41,047 nt of DNA from a bacterium (GCA_021734165.1 JAIPJL010000016.1:1-41047), one strand, 5' to 3'; numbered from the stretch's first letter, positions 9,267-18,695 are shown. The notes: generated by a model not told the origin, from the letters alone. Translations and numbers: made by a program.

Positions 9267-9497
9267 ATGCCAAAGATAACACCAATACCGGCTTATAGAT
9301 TGCGAAAGGTTTTTGAAAATGTCGGTTTTAAATGTGTCAGAATCGAAGGTGATCATTTCATTTATACAAAAACAGGTATTCAAAGACCAGTTGTTATTCC
9401 AAACTGGAAAGAAGTTCCTGTATTTATTATTAAGAACAACTTAAGATCAGCCGGTCTGAGTCGAAATGATTATTTTGAAATCCTGGAGACTTTGTAA
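9267..9497 (+). CDS. hicA: HicA-family mRNA interferase toxin
   Basis: The 76-residue basic protein has the HicA/YcfA double-stranded-RNA-binding-like fold. ITPIPAYRLRKVFENVGFKC is followed by the catalytic-histidine strand EGDHFIYTKTG (His30), then VVIPNWKEVPVFIIKNNLRS and a C-terminal helix LSRNDYFEILETL. HicA cleaves mRNA and halts growth when HicB is lost. The catalytic histidine and overall length are intact, so the toxin is probably functional. The ATG overlaps no other gene and lies 4 nt after hicB. Confidence 0.87.
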   Translation: MPKITPIPAYRLRKVFENVGFKCVRIEGDHFIYTKTGIQRPVVIPNWKEVPVFIIKNNLRSAGLSRNDYFEILETL

Positions 9498-9530
9498 CGA
9501 CGAAGGGAGTTGTTACTATCAAGTGGTTGA

Positions 9531-9560
9531 TTGCTTACTACTAACATAAAAGAATACAAT
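9531..9560 (+). promoter_or_regulatory. Candidate promoter giving a very short leader for the aminotransferase
   Basis: TTGCTT (9531-9536) and TACAAT (9555-9560) are 18 bases apart. The ATG at 9571 follows only 10 bases later and has no Shine-Dalgarno sequence, so the message would begin at or just before the start codon. Supported by spacing alone. Confidence 0.35.
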
Positions 9561-9570
9561 ATCGTGATTC

Positions 9571-10776
9571 ATGCATAAACCATCAACATTTCCCAAAGAG
9601 AAGCAGCCTCCGACGATCTTTAATCAGATCGAGATAGAGGTTGCAAAGCGCGCTGAAAAAGGGCAGAAGGTAATCGCGCTGCATGTCGGAGACGCCTACC
9701 GTCCATTGCCGAAACAGTTGCTGACTCCCGTTCCCGATGAAGAGAAACTCTACGGAACAGGACTCAACCGCTACGGCGATGCTATGGGCGACGCTGCTCT
9801 AAGAACTGCTTTGCTGAATAAAGTCAGAACCATCAACAAGCTGCCTGCGAACAGTATCGATTGTGTTCAGGTTTCCGGTGGCGCAACAGGCGCTCTCCAT
9901 GCAGGATTTTCCCGGCTGCTTAATTCGGAAGCTGAGGTTTTAACTCTCGCTCCCTACTGGTCGATCTTGCGCGTTGTTGCTGATCAGGCAAGAGTTAAAC
10001 TCGTCGAAGTTCCTTTCTTTGACAAATTGGCTGAGGGGCTTGGAATACCAGTCCCCGCACGAGAATTAGATATTGCTGAGTATCTTAAACAATATCTGAC
10101 GCCAAAGACAGGCGGCATATACATCAACACTCCATCAAATCCGACAGGTATTGTACTGGACAAAGAAACGCTCGCGAGAATCGCCGCTTTCGCAAAGGAG
10201 CATGACCTCTGGGTATTCTCCGATGAAGCGTATGAAGATTATATTTACGACAACAGCGAGCATATTTCAATCGGTTCATTACCGAACATGTTTGAACGGA
10301 CGCTGTCAATCCACAGCTTCTCGAAGTGCTTCGGCGCTTCAGGCATGCGAGTCGGTTATGTCACCGCTCCAGCGCCTGTTATATCAGATCTGCATCGCGG
10401 CGTAGTCGGCAGTCACTACCAGGCAGGACGCTACGATATGTTGATGGCTTGGCGCGGAATGCAAGTTTTCGAAGAAGTAGTTGAGGGTTTCAAGCCTGAT
10501 TATGCAGAAACATGGCGCTGGATTAATGAAAACCTTCAAGCAGAGAAACTTCCCAGCGCTAGTGGATTTTACTTCTTCCTTAAGCTGGGATCGAATTTCG
10601 ATGATCTCTCGCCGCACGAGCAGGTTTACAAAATGCTTGACGCTGGAGTTGTGCTTTCACCGGGAGAGTATTTCGGTAATGATTACAAAGGTTGGGCTAG
10701 GTTGTGCTTTACCGTTGTCCCGCCGGATGATGTTAAAGAAGGTGTTCTCAGGTTAAACAAGTTGATTAACAATTAA
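9571..10776 (+). CDS. Class I/II PLP-dependent aminotransferase (aspartate aminotransferase-like)
   Basis: The 401-residue enzyme has the fold-type I pattern. It shows GDAYRPLP at the N terminus, a GLNRYGDAMGDAALR substrate-loop region, NTPSNPTGIVLD, SDEAYEDYIYDN and the PLP-binding Lys252 in HSFSKCFGASGMRVGY. The carboxylate-binding Arg is in ARLCFTVVPPDD near the C terminus. It should transfer amino groups between an amino acid and 2-oxoglutarate or pyruvate in the cytoplasm; the exact substrate cannot be read from sequence. It stands alone between hicBA and the C25 gene. There is no ribosome-binding site before the ATG, and a promoter lies just upstream. An acidic-residue or aromatic preference is possible. 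Confidence 0.88.
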   Translation: MHKPSTFPKEKQPPTIFNQIEIEVAKRAEKGQKVIALHVGDAYRPLPKQLLTPVPDEEKLYGTGLNRYGDAMGDAALRTALLNKVRTINKLPANSIDCVQVSGGATGALHAGFSRLLNSEAEVLTLAPYWSILRVVADQARVKLVEVPFFDKLAEGLGIPVPARELDIAEYLKQYLTPKTGGIYINTPSNPTGIVLDKETLARIAAFAKEHDLWVFSDEAYEDYIYDNSEHISIGSLPNMFERTLSIHSFSKCFGASGMRVGYVTAPAPVISDLHRGVVGSHYQAGRYDMLMAWRGMQVFEEVVEGFKPDYAETWRWINENLQAEKLPSASGFYFFLKLGSNFDDLSPHEQVYKMLDAGVVLSPGEYFGNDYKGWARLCFTVVPPDDVKEGVLRLNKLINN

Positions 10777-10843
10777 GACGGTATTTTAGTTTGTACATCA
10801 ACGTCTAAATATTTGAGTTGACAGAACTGAACGGAGATAGATT

Positions 10844-13800
10844 ATGAAAAGTAAAATAACAATTAGCATCATTACAGCGTTACTGCTGCCGTTGACACTC
10901 CTGGCAGCATCTGAAGCGCTTGAAGTGATACAGTACAATGATATTTGCATAAGCGTTGAGCAACTTTCTGAACGCAAGTTTCAGGTTGATTTTAACGCTG
11001 ATGAAGGTCTCATTTCGGCTCTCGATGTGAATGAAGAATTGCCGACAATCACCCGCTGGATAGCTCTCTCTCCCTCAGGGGATGTAACCGCTAAACGTCT
11101 GGAAACTCATACTGTTGAGATAGCATCCGAGTTTACAGAAATCATCCAATCTTTAGTTGATAATGAAGCAAGTGTAACTTATAACCCTTGCCATACAACA
11201 GCTATTTCCGTGGGCGCTGAGTGGGTGATGAAAGATATTCGTTTCGTACCTGTAACCTTTCACCCGGTTGTATCTCAACGAGACAATGAATATAGTCTGA
11301 TTAATCATCTATCAGTCGAATTGACCATTGACGGCGCTTTAGTTGACCTTTCAAAACTTAGTCCCACAGTGAGACAAATGTGGGGAAGTCTATTACTGAA
11401 TCGCGATGATCCTCGTCGCGACCAGGATGGTAATAACTGCGCCTCAGTTTGTATTTATGTACTCCCTAACGATAGAAGAGTCTGGGAAGTCATGCAGCCA
11501 ATATATGAACTTCGCCGCTTGGAGGGTTTCAGAGTTGACACTCTTATACACAACGGCAGCGCGGTAAGAATTAAAGAACAAATCCAGGCTATCTACGATG
11601 ATGGAAAACTGCCGGTTGAATATGTTTGTCTAATTGGTGATTTTGGTGGTGAGTTCTCCGTGCCTGCTTTCATAAACGGTACAAGCGATTATCCTTATGG
11701 ATTACTGGAAGGTTCAGATCCCCTGCCGGAAGCGGCAGTTGGGCGTATCTCATATAATAGTATTGCTGAACTTGAACGAATAGTAAATAAAATTCTAAGT
11801 TATGAACTTGAACCTGATCTTGAAAACGAGGAACCCTATAGACGCGCAGCAGTTGCTGCCGGAAATGCAAGAAGCGGTTTTTCAACCATACTAATTAACC
11901 GCTGGATACGCGACCTTTTGTTCCGAAATAACTATGCAGCAGTCGATACTTTCTGGTGGACTATGAATGAAGGAGTGGCTGCTTTCATGCGCAACTCGTT
12001 TGATAGAGGCGCTCAATTTGTGAACTATAGAGGCTGGACAGGTCTCGAAGATTGGACTGTAAACGAAGTGTTAAGACTTAATAATGATCATCTTCCTGTG
12101 GTGTTATTATTCGCCTGTAATGCAGGCGATTTTCAAGGTATCGGCAGCGGATTTACAGAGGCTCTGCTGAAAGCGGACGGAGGCGCAATCGGTGCAATCG
12201 GCTCCGTCGGTTTCCAGTCAAGAGTGGATTGCAATAATGCCCTCGCTTCAGGTTATTTCCGTGGAGTAGTCGAAGATGGTGTATGCAGGCTCGGTTGGAC
12301 ATTGAACCGTGCAAAACTGGAGTTATTCGCCGCTTATGCTGTAGTGAGTATGGATCGTGTATCCGATCACGCCTACTGGACAAACCTGATGGGCGATCCT
12401 GCAACCGTAATCTGGCGTGGCATGCCTCAGGAGGTTCAGCTTCAAGTTCCCGAAGTGGTTAGGAATGGAGATGGGGAGTTGACCGTTACGGTAACAAATA
12501 GAGATGATGAACCTATCAGCGGAGCCCGTGTCGGACTGTATAAGCCCGGTGAAATCACCTCGGCAGCATATACTAATAATCAAGGTGAAGCTGTTCTTGA
12601 ATTTGATCCCGCTCGTACCGGTGAAGGTCAGGCTTTCATTACCGCTTCAGGAGATATGATCGTTCCTAATACTGAAGAGATTGAATTTCGTGTTTCGGAT
12701 AACCTGCTTATATATCAAAGCCGCAGAATTGTCGAAGATGGCGCTAATCCCCATGTAGGAAATGGTGACGGCATACCTAATCCTCGCGAAACTATTGGAT
12801 TATATATAACGGTTCAGAATAGAGGAACAGTGGCAATAGAAGGAGGCGTTAACTTCACCTTAAGTGCAAATCATGATTTCTGCAGAATAATTAACGAAAA
12901 CTTCGCTTATAACGGCAGAATTAATCCTAATGGAGTAGTTGAAGCAAGCTTTCTAATTAGAATAGAGACGAATTTCCCAGGTGGTCAGGCTGTTCCTTTT
13001 ATACTGACGGCTAATAATAATAACCAGGAATGGATGTTTGAATTTAGTATTACAGGCTCCGCTCCTTACTGGGAGATCATTGAAGTTGAACTAGATAATG
13101 AACCTATCCCTCTGAACTGGATTGACTTATCGGTAACATTTACTAACAGCGGTCAAAAAGGTGTATTACCGTTTGAGGCTGAACTTATTAGCTTGAATGA
13201 TTTTGCCGAAGTGCATAACGCCATTGTCCAGTATGATACGTTACGAGTGTTTGATACACTTGATGCAAATCAAGACTTTTTAATCATGTTGATAGAGGAT
13301 ACTCCCTATAACGAATTGCTTGATTTCCAGATTAATGTTCATTCTGAGGATGATTATTCAGCAGTTATTCCTTTCACAATTCAGGTTGATCCTCGCCCTG
13401 ATGAATATCCCTGCGGACCGGACGATTACGGATATTATGCAATTGACATGAACGATGAAGAATGGTCAAATCTTGCGCCTATCTTTAACTGGGTAGAGAT
13501 CAACCCGGAAAGAGGTGGACACGGCGCTGATACCGGTATGTTGGATCAAAGCGAAGATGATGATGAAAGCGTTGTACTGGATCTGCCGTTTACTTTCACC
13601 TACTACGGTGAGGATTTCGATGAACTCACGGTGTGTACAAACGGCTGGGCTGCCTTTGGCGATCAGAGTGACTATGTAGATTTCAGAAATACATCTATCG
13701 GCGCTCCGCAAGGTCCACTCGCTCAGCTATGCCCCTGGTGGGATGACCTCTATCAACCGACTGCCGAAGAAGGTGTTTTCTATTTTAACGATGAAATAAA

Positions 13801-15718
13801 CCATCGGTTCATTATTGAATGGTATCGCATGAAACGCTGGATAGGACCTGCAGGCCCCGGAGCATCCGAAACATTTGAACTGATATTATATGATCCTCTC
13901 TACTACGCAACCTACACAGGTGACGGTGATATATTATTCCAATACTTAGAAATCACAAACGAAGCTAGAGTTGACGCACACGGCACACCCTATGCAACAA
14001 TCGGAATCGGTAGCCCTGATGACAGAGGTGGATTGGAGTATGGCTTCTGGAACAGATGGTCTGAAGGAGCATCGCCAGTTCAATCCCGCAACACAATCCT
14101 TTTTTCAACGAGTGTCTATCATAGCTACGGGTTGGTAAAAGGAAGAATTACACTGGCTCAGGATAATTCAGCAGTTGAAAATGCTTTGGTAAGAGTAACA
14201 CCCGGTAGTTGGAATTTAACCGATGTAAACGGTGATTTTCGAATTCCAAAGGCACTTGCCAATACCCCGTTAGAAATTTGTATTATGAAAGCCGGATGCA
14301 ATACAATCACTTCTAATCTACAGCCGGTGGCGCGTTGGGACAGTACTGAAGTAAACTTTGAATTAACCAGACCTGCCATCGCGGTTAATAGAGAAGCGTT
14401 CGTTGATACTTTGCAGGATGAAGAACAAGAGAGCTTCAATTTCGAGATTAGTAATGATGGTAATGGAGAGCTTGAATACAACATTGGTTTCGACGCTCAT
14501 GTTGATAATGAAAACTTTATTGGAGTGAGAAGAGATGATCCTGATGAATTATGGGAACAACTACTGAATGTCAATGTAACTGCTGCTACTGGAGATGGAC
14601 GTATCCTTGGTGTTGTATTCACTGGTGATGAATTCATTGTTTCTGGTGGAAATAACGGAGAATTTACCAATTACATGTATCGTTTTTCAGCAGAGGGAGA
14701 TTATCTTGGCAGAATTTTGCAGCCATGTCATTCGCTTTGGGGAATGCATGACCTTGCCTGGGATGGCGAGTTGCTTTACGGAGGCTCTGATGAATGGATT
14801 TATTCGATTAATCTTGAAACCAACCAAGTCGATTCAATTAGATCGCCACTAATACCTCCACGAGCTATTGCTGTTGACAGGGAGAATGGTGATTATTGGA
14901 TTGCTAATGACGGCGCTCCCATCCATCGGATTGATGCTGAAGGTGATATACTTGAGACATATACTCATCGTCTTAGACCTTATGGATTTGCCTGGCGAGA
15001 TGATGATCCAGAATCATCACCTCTTTACATATTCTCTGCTGATGGTGAAAATAATCTTGCAGTAACTAAACTTAATCCAGAACAAAGAAAATTCAAAGCG
15101 GTCACCGATCTGGAGCTTGAGGATGCAGACAGGGCAGGAGGAGCGGAATTGACCGCCTGTTGGCTGGGAGCGCACTGGGTATTTACGACAATAGTGCAGA
15201 GTCCCAACGGTGATAGACTTGTCTTATTCGACGCCGGACTGAATCTGGATTGGATAGCTGTTGAACCACAGTCTGGTACAATCAATCCAAACGGCAGTCA
15301 GCAATGCGAGTTGACAATGTCCACAATTGACATTGCCGCTGGAGAATATGTCATTGATATGGTTATCTCACATAATGCTGAGGGTAATGAGCTTAGAGTA
15401 CCGATTATTATGACTTATATAAGTGAATTCTGGGCGGTTAATGCAGAAAAACCTTCAGAATATCAACTTAACGCAATCTATCCTAATCCGACAAACGGCG
15501 CAGCGATGATAGCATATCAACTTCCTAACCCAAGTGTTGTAAATATCTCTTTAATTGATCAAACCGGCAGACAGATCAGCGAACTCGTCAATGGAGAGCA
15601 ATCTGCAGGGACACACACTTACAGCCTCAGCGCAAATTCACTGCCGTCAGGAATATACTTTGTGCGCATGACAACGGCTGGAAAAACAAATATCAGGAAA
15701 TTTGTGATACTGAAATGA
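10844..15718 (+). CDS. Gingipain-family (peptidase C25) multidomain T9SS-secreted protein
   Basis: The 1624-residue protein has a signal peptide (ISIITALLLPLTLLAAS) and a gingipain-type propeptide region. The C25 domain spans about residues 190-530: YVCLIGDFGGEF, AAVGRISYNS, LLFACNAGDFQGIGSGF and the closing YWTNLMGDPATVIW. The nucleophile is probably Cys425. Where C25 enzymes carry a GHG histidine motif this protein has NYRGWTG (residues 394-400). C-terminal to the protease are Ig-like domains, a domain with VCTNGWAAFGD, a carboxypeptidase-regulatory-like domain (LVKGRITLAQDNSAVENA), a six-bladed-looking propeller segment and a T9SS sorting domain (IYPNPTNGAAMIAYQLP to GIYFVRMTT). It should be a cell-surface or secreted protease. 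GGAGAT precedes the ATG. Confidence 0.88.
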   Translation: MKSKITISIITALLLPLTLLAASEALEVIQYNDICISVEQLSERKFQVDFNADEGLISALDVNEELPTITRWIALSPSGDVTAKRLETHTVEIASEFTEIIQSLVDNEASVTYNPCHTTAISVGAEWVMKDIRFVPVTFHPVVSQRDNEYSLINHLSVELTIDGALVDLSKLSPTVRQMWGSLLLNRDDPRRDQDGNNCASVCIYVLPNDRRVWEVMQPIYELRRLEGFRVDTLIHNGSAVRIKEQIQAIYDDGKLPVEYVCLIGDFGGEFSVPAFINGTSDYPYGLLEGSDPLPEAAVGRISYNSIAELERIVNKILSYELEPDLENEEPYRRAAVAAGNARSGFSTILINRWIRDLLFRNNYAAVDTFWWTMNEGVAAFMRNSFDRGAQFVNYRGWTGLEDWTVNEVLRLNNDHLPVVLLFACNAGDFQGIGSGFTEALLKADGGAIGAIGSVGFQSRVDCNNALASGYFRGVVEDGVCRLGWTLNRAKLELFAAYAVVSMDRVSDHAYWTNLMGDPATVIWRGMPQEVQLQVPEVVRNGDGELTVTVTNRDDEPISGARVGLYKPGEITSAAYTNNQGEAVLEFDPARTGEGQAFITASGDMIVPNTEEIEFRVSDNLLIYQSRRIVEDGANPHVGNGDGIPNPRETIGLYITVQNRGTVAIEGGVNFTLSANHDFCRIINENFAYNGRINPNGVVEASFLIRIETNFPGGQAVPFILTANNNNQEWMFEFSITGSAPYWEIIEVELDNEPIPLNWIDLSVTFTNSGQKGVLPFEAELISLNDFAEVHNAIVQYDTLRVFDTLDANQDFLIMLIEDTPYNELLDFQINVHSEDDYSAVIPFTIQVDPRPDEYPCGPDDYGYYAIDMNDEEWSNLAPIFNWVEINPERGGHGADTGMLDQSEDDDESVVLDLPFTFTYYGEDFDELTVCTNGWAAFGDQSDYVDFRNTSIGAPQGPLAQLCPWWDDLYQPTAEEGVFYFNDEINHRFIIEWYRMKRWIGPAGPGASETFELILYDPLYYATYTGDGDILFQYLEITNEARVDAHGTPYATIGIGSPDDRGGLEYGFWNRWSEGASPVQSRNTILFSTSVYHSYGLVKGRITLAQDNSAVENALVRVTPGSWNLTDVNGDFRIPKALANTPLEICIMKAGCNTITSNLQPVARWDSTEVNFELTRPAIAVNREAFVDTLQDEEQESFNFEISNDGNGELEYNIGFDAHVDNENFIGVRRDDPDELWEQLLNVNVTAATGDGRILGVVFTGDEFIVSGGNNGEFTNYMYRFSAEGDYLGRILQPCHSLWGMHDLAWDGELLYGGSDEWIYSINLETNQVDSIRSPLIPPRAIAVDRENGDYWIANDGAPIHRIDAEGDILETYTHRLRPYGFAWRDDDPESSPLYIFSADGENNLAVTKLNPEQRKFKAVTDLELEDADRAGGAELTACWLGAHWVFTTIVQSPNGDRLVLFDAGLNLDWIAVEPQSGTINPNGSQQCELTMSTIDIAAGEYVIDMVISHNAEGNELRVPIIMTYISEFWAVNAEKPSEYQLNAIYPNPTNGAAMIAYQLPNPSVVNISLIDQTGRQISELVNGEQSAGTHTYSLSANSLPSGIYFVRMTTAGKTNIRKFVILK

Positions 15719-15739
15719 TCGAATAATTTAAAACTACTA

Positions 15740-15776
15740 TAAGTCAATTGACTTAATAAAAGAAAAGAGCTATTTT
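15740..15776 (+). promoter_or_regulatory. Promoter with 16 bp perfect palindrome upstream of the nucleotide-sugar genes
   Basis: TAAGTCAATTGACTTA (15740-15755) is a perfect palindrome. Its right half contains TTGACT (15748-15753), and TATTTT (15771-15776) follows after exactly 17 bases. This gives a plausible promoter whose -35 is embedded in an operator-like dyad, 44 bases before the ATG at 15820. Confidence 0.5.
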
Positions 15777-15819
15777 ACATGGTTCGAATCTTTAGAAAAT
15801 CCACAATAAAGGAAAGCAC

Positions 15820-17481
15820 ATGAGCGTAGGTGTTGCCGTTATCGGCATGGGACATTGGGGTAAGAACCTGGTGCGTAATTTTCACGAAATTGGCGTGCTG
15901 CGCGTAATCTGTGACAGCGAACAATCTCTTAAAAACGTAATTGATGAGAAGTACCCGGGTGTTAAATTCACCCAGAGTTTTAATTCAGTACTTGAAGACA
16001 GCAATATTCAGGCAGTAGCTATTGCCACACCTGCCGTTATGCACCATGATATGGTCAAGCAGGCGCTTCAAGCCGGCAAAGATGTCTTTGTTGAAAAACC
16101 TTTATCGGTTAATGTTAAAGATGGTGAGGAACTTGTAGAAATAGCCAGGAAAAACGATCGCATTCTGATGGTCGGTCATATACTGCAATACCATCCTGCC
16201 GTTAATAAGCTTCAACAACTCGTTAAGGATGGCGAACTCGGTAAAATCCGCTACTTTTACTCTAATAGACTTAATCTTGGTAAAATCCGCACTGAGGAAA
16301 ATATTCTCTGGAGTTTCGCTCCACACGATATTTCGGTCATGCTTTCGATACTTGGGGAATCACCGGAAAGCATCACATGCCATGGAAGTGGATATCTAAA
16401 CAAGGAAGTTGCCGACGTTACGATGAGTCAGTTTCATTTTGCGAGCGGTATTCAGGCTCACATCTTCGTAAGCTGGTTGCATCCCTTTAAAGAACAGCGT
16501 CTCGTAGTTGTCGGTGAAGATAAAATGGCTGTATTTGATGATACAATCAAAGACAAATTAAAACTTTATCCACATCGCATCGAATGGGAAAATCAGATAC
16601 CGACAGCAATTAAAGCTCATGAAGAAATTGTTGATCTTCCTGAAGCTGAACCTCTCCGTAACGAATGCAGTCACTTTATCGAATGTGTTGCGAAACACAA
16701 AACACCGGTAACTGATGGCATTGAAGGATTGGGAGTTTTAAAAATTCTTGATGGCTGCCAAAAATCACTTATCAATGAAGGTCAAACAATAAAAATGACT
16801 GAAAAAGCAAATGAAGTAAAAGATAAACCATATTTTGTTCATCCGACAGCGATAGTTGACGAACCCTGCGAAATAGGCGCTGGAACTAAGATATGGCATT
16901 TTTCACATGTAATGAAGAATGTTAAGATCGGTGAAAGATGCATCTTTGGTCAAAATACTAATATAGACGGCGGTGTAATTATTGGAAATAATGTTAAGGT
17001 ACAGAATAATGTTTCGATATATACCGGTCTAATCATCGAAGATGACGTTTTCCTTGGACCATCATGTGTTCTTACAAACGTAACTAATCCGCGCTCTCAG
17101 GTATTACGTCATTCGCTGTATGAAAAGACCATTCTGAAACGCGGCTGCTCCATCGGCGCTAATTCAACCATTGTTTGTGGTATAACGGTTGGCAGATATG
17201 CCTTTGTTGCCGCAGGAGCGGTTGTACCCAAAGATGTTCCCGATTATGCGTTGATGATGGGAATTCCTGCAAAGCAGGTCGGCTGGGTCAGCAGACATGG
17301 ACTGCCTTTAAAAAATCCTGACTCAGAAGGCATTATGACCTGTCCTGAAAGTGGTTTGCGTTACAAAGAGGTTGAACCTGGAATACTTAAATGTCTCGAT
17401 CTTGATGAAGAGCAGCCACTTCCAGACAATATGAATAAGGGTGAAGTATTCTACGATGACATTGTACATCCTGATAAGTAA
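15820..17481 (+). CDS. Fused nucleotide-sugar 3-dehydrogenase (WlbA/GnnA-like) and N-acetyltransferase (WlbB/WbpD-like)
   Basis: The 553-residue protein joins two enzymes. Residues 1-325 are a Gfo/Idh/MocA oxidoreductase: Rossmann motif AVIGMGHWGKNL, the EKPLSV lysine-proline pair, NLGKIRTEENILWSFAPHDI. This would oxidise C3 of UDP-GlcNAcA (WlbA) or UDP-GlcNAc (GnnA). Residues 338-500 are a left-handed beta-helix acetyltransferase: VHPTAIVDEPCEIGAGTKIW, FGQNTNIDGGVIIGNNVKVQ, VAAGAVVPKDVPDYALMMG. This would acetylate the new 3-amino group. A Cys-containing tail (MTCPESGLRYK, ILKCLDL) follows. The step between the two halves is supplied by the next gene, so three reactions are encoded by two genes. 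The cytoplasmic product is a 2,3-diacetamido sugar nucleotide. WlbA and GnnA cannot be separated by eye. Confidence 0.85.
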   Translation: MSVGVAVIGMGHWGKNLVRNFHEIGVLRVICDSEQSLKNVIDEKYPGVKFTQSFNSVLEDSNIQAVAIATPAVMHHDMVKQALQAGKDVFVEKPLSVNVKDGEELVEIARKNDRILMVGHILQYHPAVNKLQQLVKDGELGKIRYFYSNRLNLGKIRTEENILWSFAPHDISVMLSILGESPESITCHGSGYLNKEVADVTMSQFHFASGIQAHIFVSWLHPFKEQRLVVVGEDKMAVFDDTIKDKLKLYPHRIEWENQIPTAIKAHEEIVDLPEAEPLRNECSHFIECVAKHKTPVTDGIEGLGVLKILDGCQKSLINEGQTIKMTEKANEVKDKPYFVHPTAIVDEPCEIGAGTKIWHFSHVMKNVKIGERCIFGQNTNIDGGVIIGNNVKVQNNVSIYTGLIIEDDVFLGPSCVLTNVTNPRSQVLRHSLYEKTILKRGCSIGANSTIVCGITVGRYAFVAAGAVVPKDVPDYALMMGIPAKQVGWVSRHGLPLKNPDSEGIMTCPESGLRYKEVEPGILKCLDLDEEQPLPDNMNKGEVFYDDIVHPDK

Positions 17482-17488
17482 AATTGCG

Positions 17489-17517
17489 AGTGGTGCTGGA
17501 TGTCCTCATCCTGCACT
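17489..17517. repeat. 29 nt palindromic repeat, copy 1
   Basis: AGTGGTG then a 10-base arm GTGCTGGATG (17493-17502), loop TCCT, and arm CATCCTGCAC (17507-17516) ending CACT. One T-T mismatch interrupts the stem. A second copy with a different stem but the same loop and ends is at 30728-30756. Both follow stop codons closely. Confidence 0.65.
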
Positions 17518-17546
17518 GTAATAAAAACTAAACATAGAAAACAAAT

Positions 17547-18695
17547 ATGAACGTTCCATTGTTAGACTTAAAAGCGCAGTACGCAACGATAAAAGACGAA
17601 ATCAACAGCGCTGCCATTGAAGTTCTCGAATCACAGTACTTCATTCTTGGACCAAAAGTAAAAGCCTTCGAGGAGGCTGTGGCAAAATATAGCCAATGCC
17701 AGCTTGGTATTGGAGTATCATCAGGCACTGATGCAATATTGATCGCAATGATGGCTGAGGGTATCGGTGAAGGAGATGAAGTTATTACAACCCCATATAC
17801 TTTCTTCGCTACTGCAGGCTGTGTTCATAGAGTAGGTGCTAAACCTGTTTTTGTGGATATTGATCCATTAACTTACAATATCGATCCTGCTTTGATTGAA
17901 GCGAAGATCACTCCGAAAACAAAAGCCATTATGCCGGTTCACCTTTTCGGGCAAATGCCTGAGATGGATGCTATCGTTGACATAGCTAACCGACACGGAT
18001 TGATAATTATAGAAGACGCTGCACAAGCAATCGGCGCCGAATATCATGGCAAACGCGCCGGTTCCATCGGTCAATACGGCTGTTTCTCATTCTTTCCGTC
18101 AAAGAACCTCGGTGGCGCCGGTGATGGTGGAATGGTCGTTACAAACGATCCTGAAAGGGCAGAAAAACTCAGCGTGATGCGCGCTCACGGTAGCAAACCA
18201 AAGTATTTTCATAGAGTCGTTGGTGGTAATTTCAGGCTGGATGCTTTACAAGCAGCGATTCTCCATGTTAAGCTTGGCCACCTTGACGATTGGACAAAAG
18301 GTCGCCAGCAGAATGCTGATAAGTACCGCAAGTTATTCAACGATGCAGGGATGGTAATTGATCCGAATGAGAAAAATCTTGAAGGAAAACGAGGAGTTAT
18401 ACTTCCTACAATTATCGATAACTGCCGTCATATTTACAATCAATTTGTGATCCGCAGCGACAGACGTGATGAATTAATAGAGTTCCTGAAAGAAAAAAAT
18501 ATCGGATCAGCGGTTTATTATCCGTTATCGTTGCACATGCAGGGATGCTTTGCATATATGGGTCATAGTGAGGGTGATTTCCCACATAGTGAACTTGCTG
18601 CCAAACAGACCGTAGCGCTGCCGATTTATCCCGAACTGACCGACGATATGATCGCTTATGTTGTGAACTCTATAGCGGAGTTTCACGCCGGATAA
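17547..18695 (+). CDS. DegT/DnrJ/EryC1/StrS aminotransferase (WlbC/WbpE/GnnB-like)
   Basis: The 382-residue sugar aminotransferase starts with VPLLDLKAQYATIKDEI, a family hallmark. It has GVSSGTDAILIAMMAEGIGEGDEV, EDAAQAIGAEYHGKRAGSIG and the PLP lysine Lys186 in FFPSKNLGGAGDGG. RLDALQAAILHVKL and the C-terminal YYPLSLHMQGCF complete the fold. It would transfer an amino group, normally from glutamate, to the 3-keto sugar made by the dehydrogenase half of the upstream fusion; the acetyltransferase half would then finish the product. The 65-base gap and common orientation suggest one operon. It acts in the cytoplasm. The closest named relatives are WbpE, WlbC and GnnB; specificity among them is not decided by sequence. 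Confidence 0.88.
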   Translation: MNVPLLDLKAQYATIKDEINSAAIEVLESQYFILGPKVKAFEEAVAKYSQCQLGIGVSSGTDAILIAMMAEGIGEGDEVITTPYTFFATAGCVHRVGAKPVFVDIDPLTYNIDPALIEAKITPKTKAIMPVHLFGQMPEMDAIVDIANRHGLIIIEDAAQAIGAEYHGKRAGSIGQYGCFSFFPSKNLGGAGDGGMVVTNDPERAEKLSVMRAHGSKPKYFHRVVGGNFRLDALQAAILHVKLGHLDDWTKGRQQNADKYRKLFNDAGMVIDPNEKNLEGKRGVILPTIIDNCRHIYNQFVIRSDRRDELIEFLKEKNIGSAVYYPLSLHMQGCFAYMGHSEGDFPHSELAAKQTVALPIYPELTDDMIAYVVNSIAEFHAG

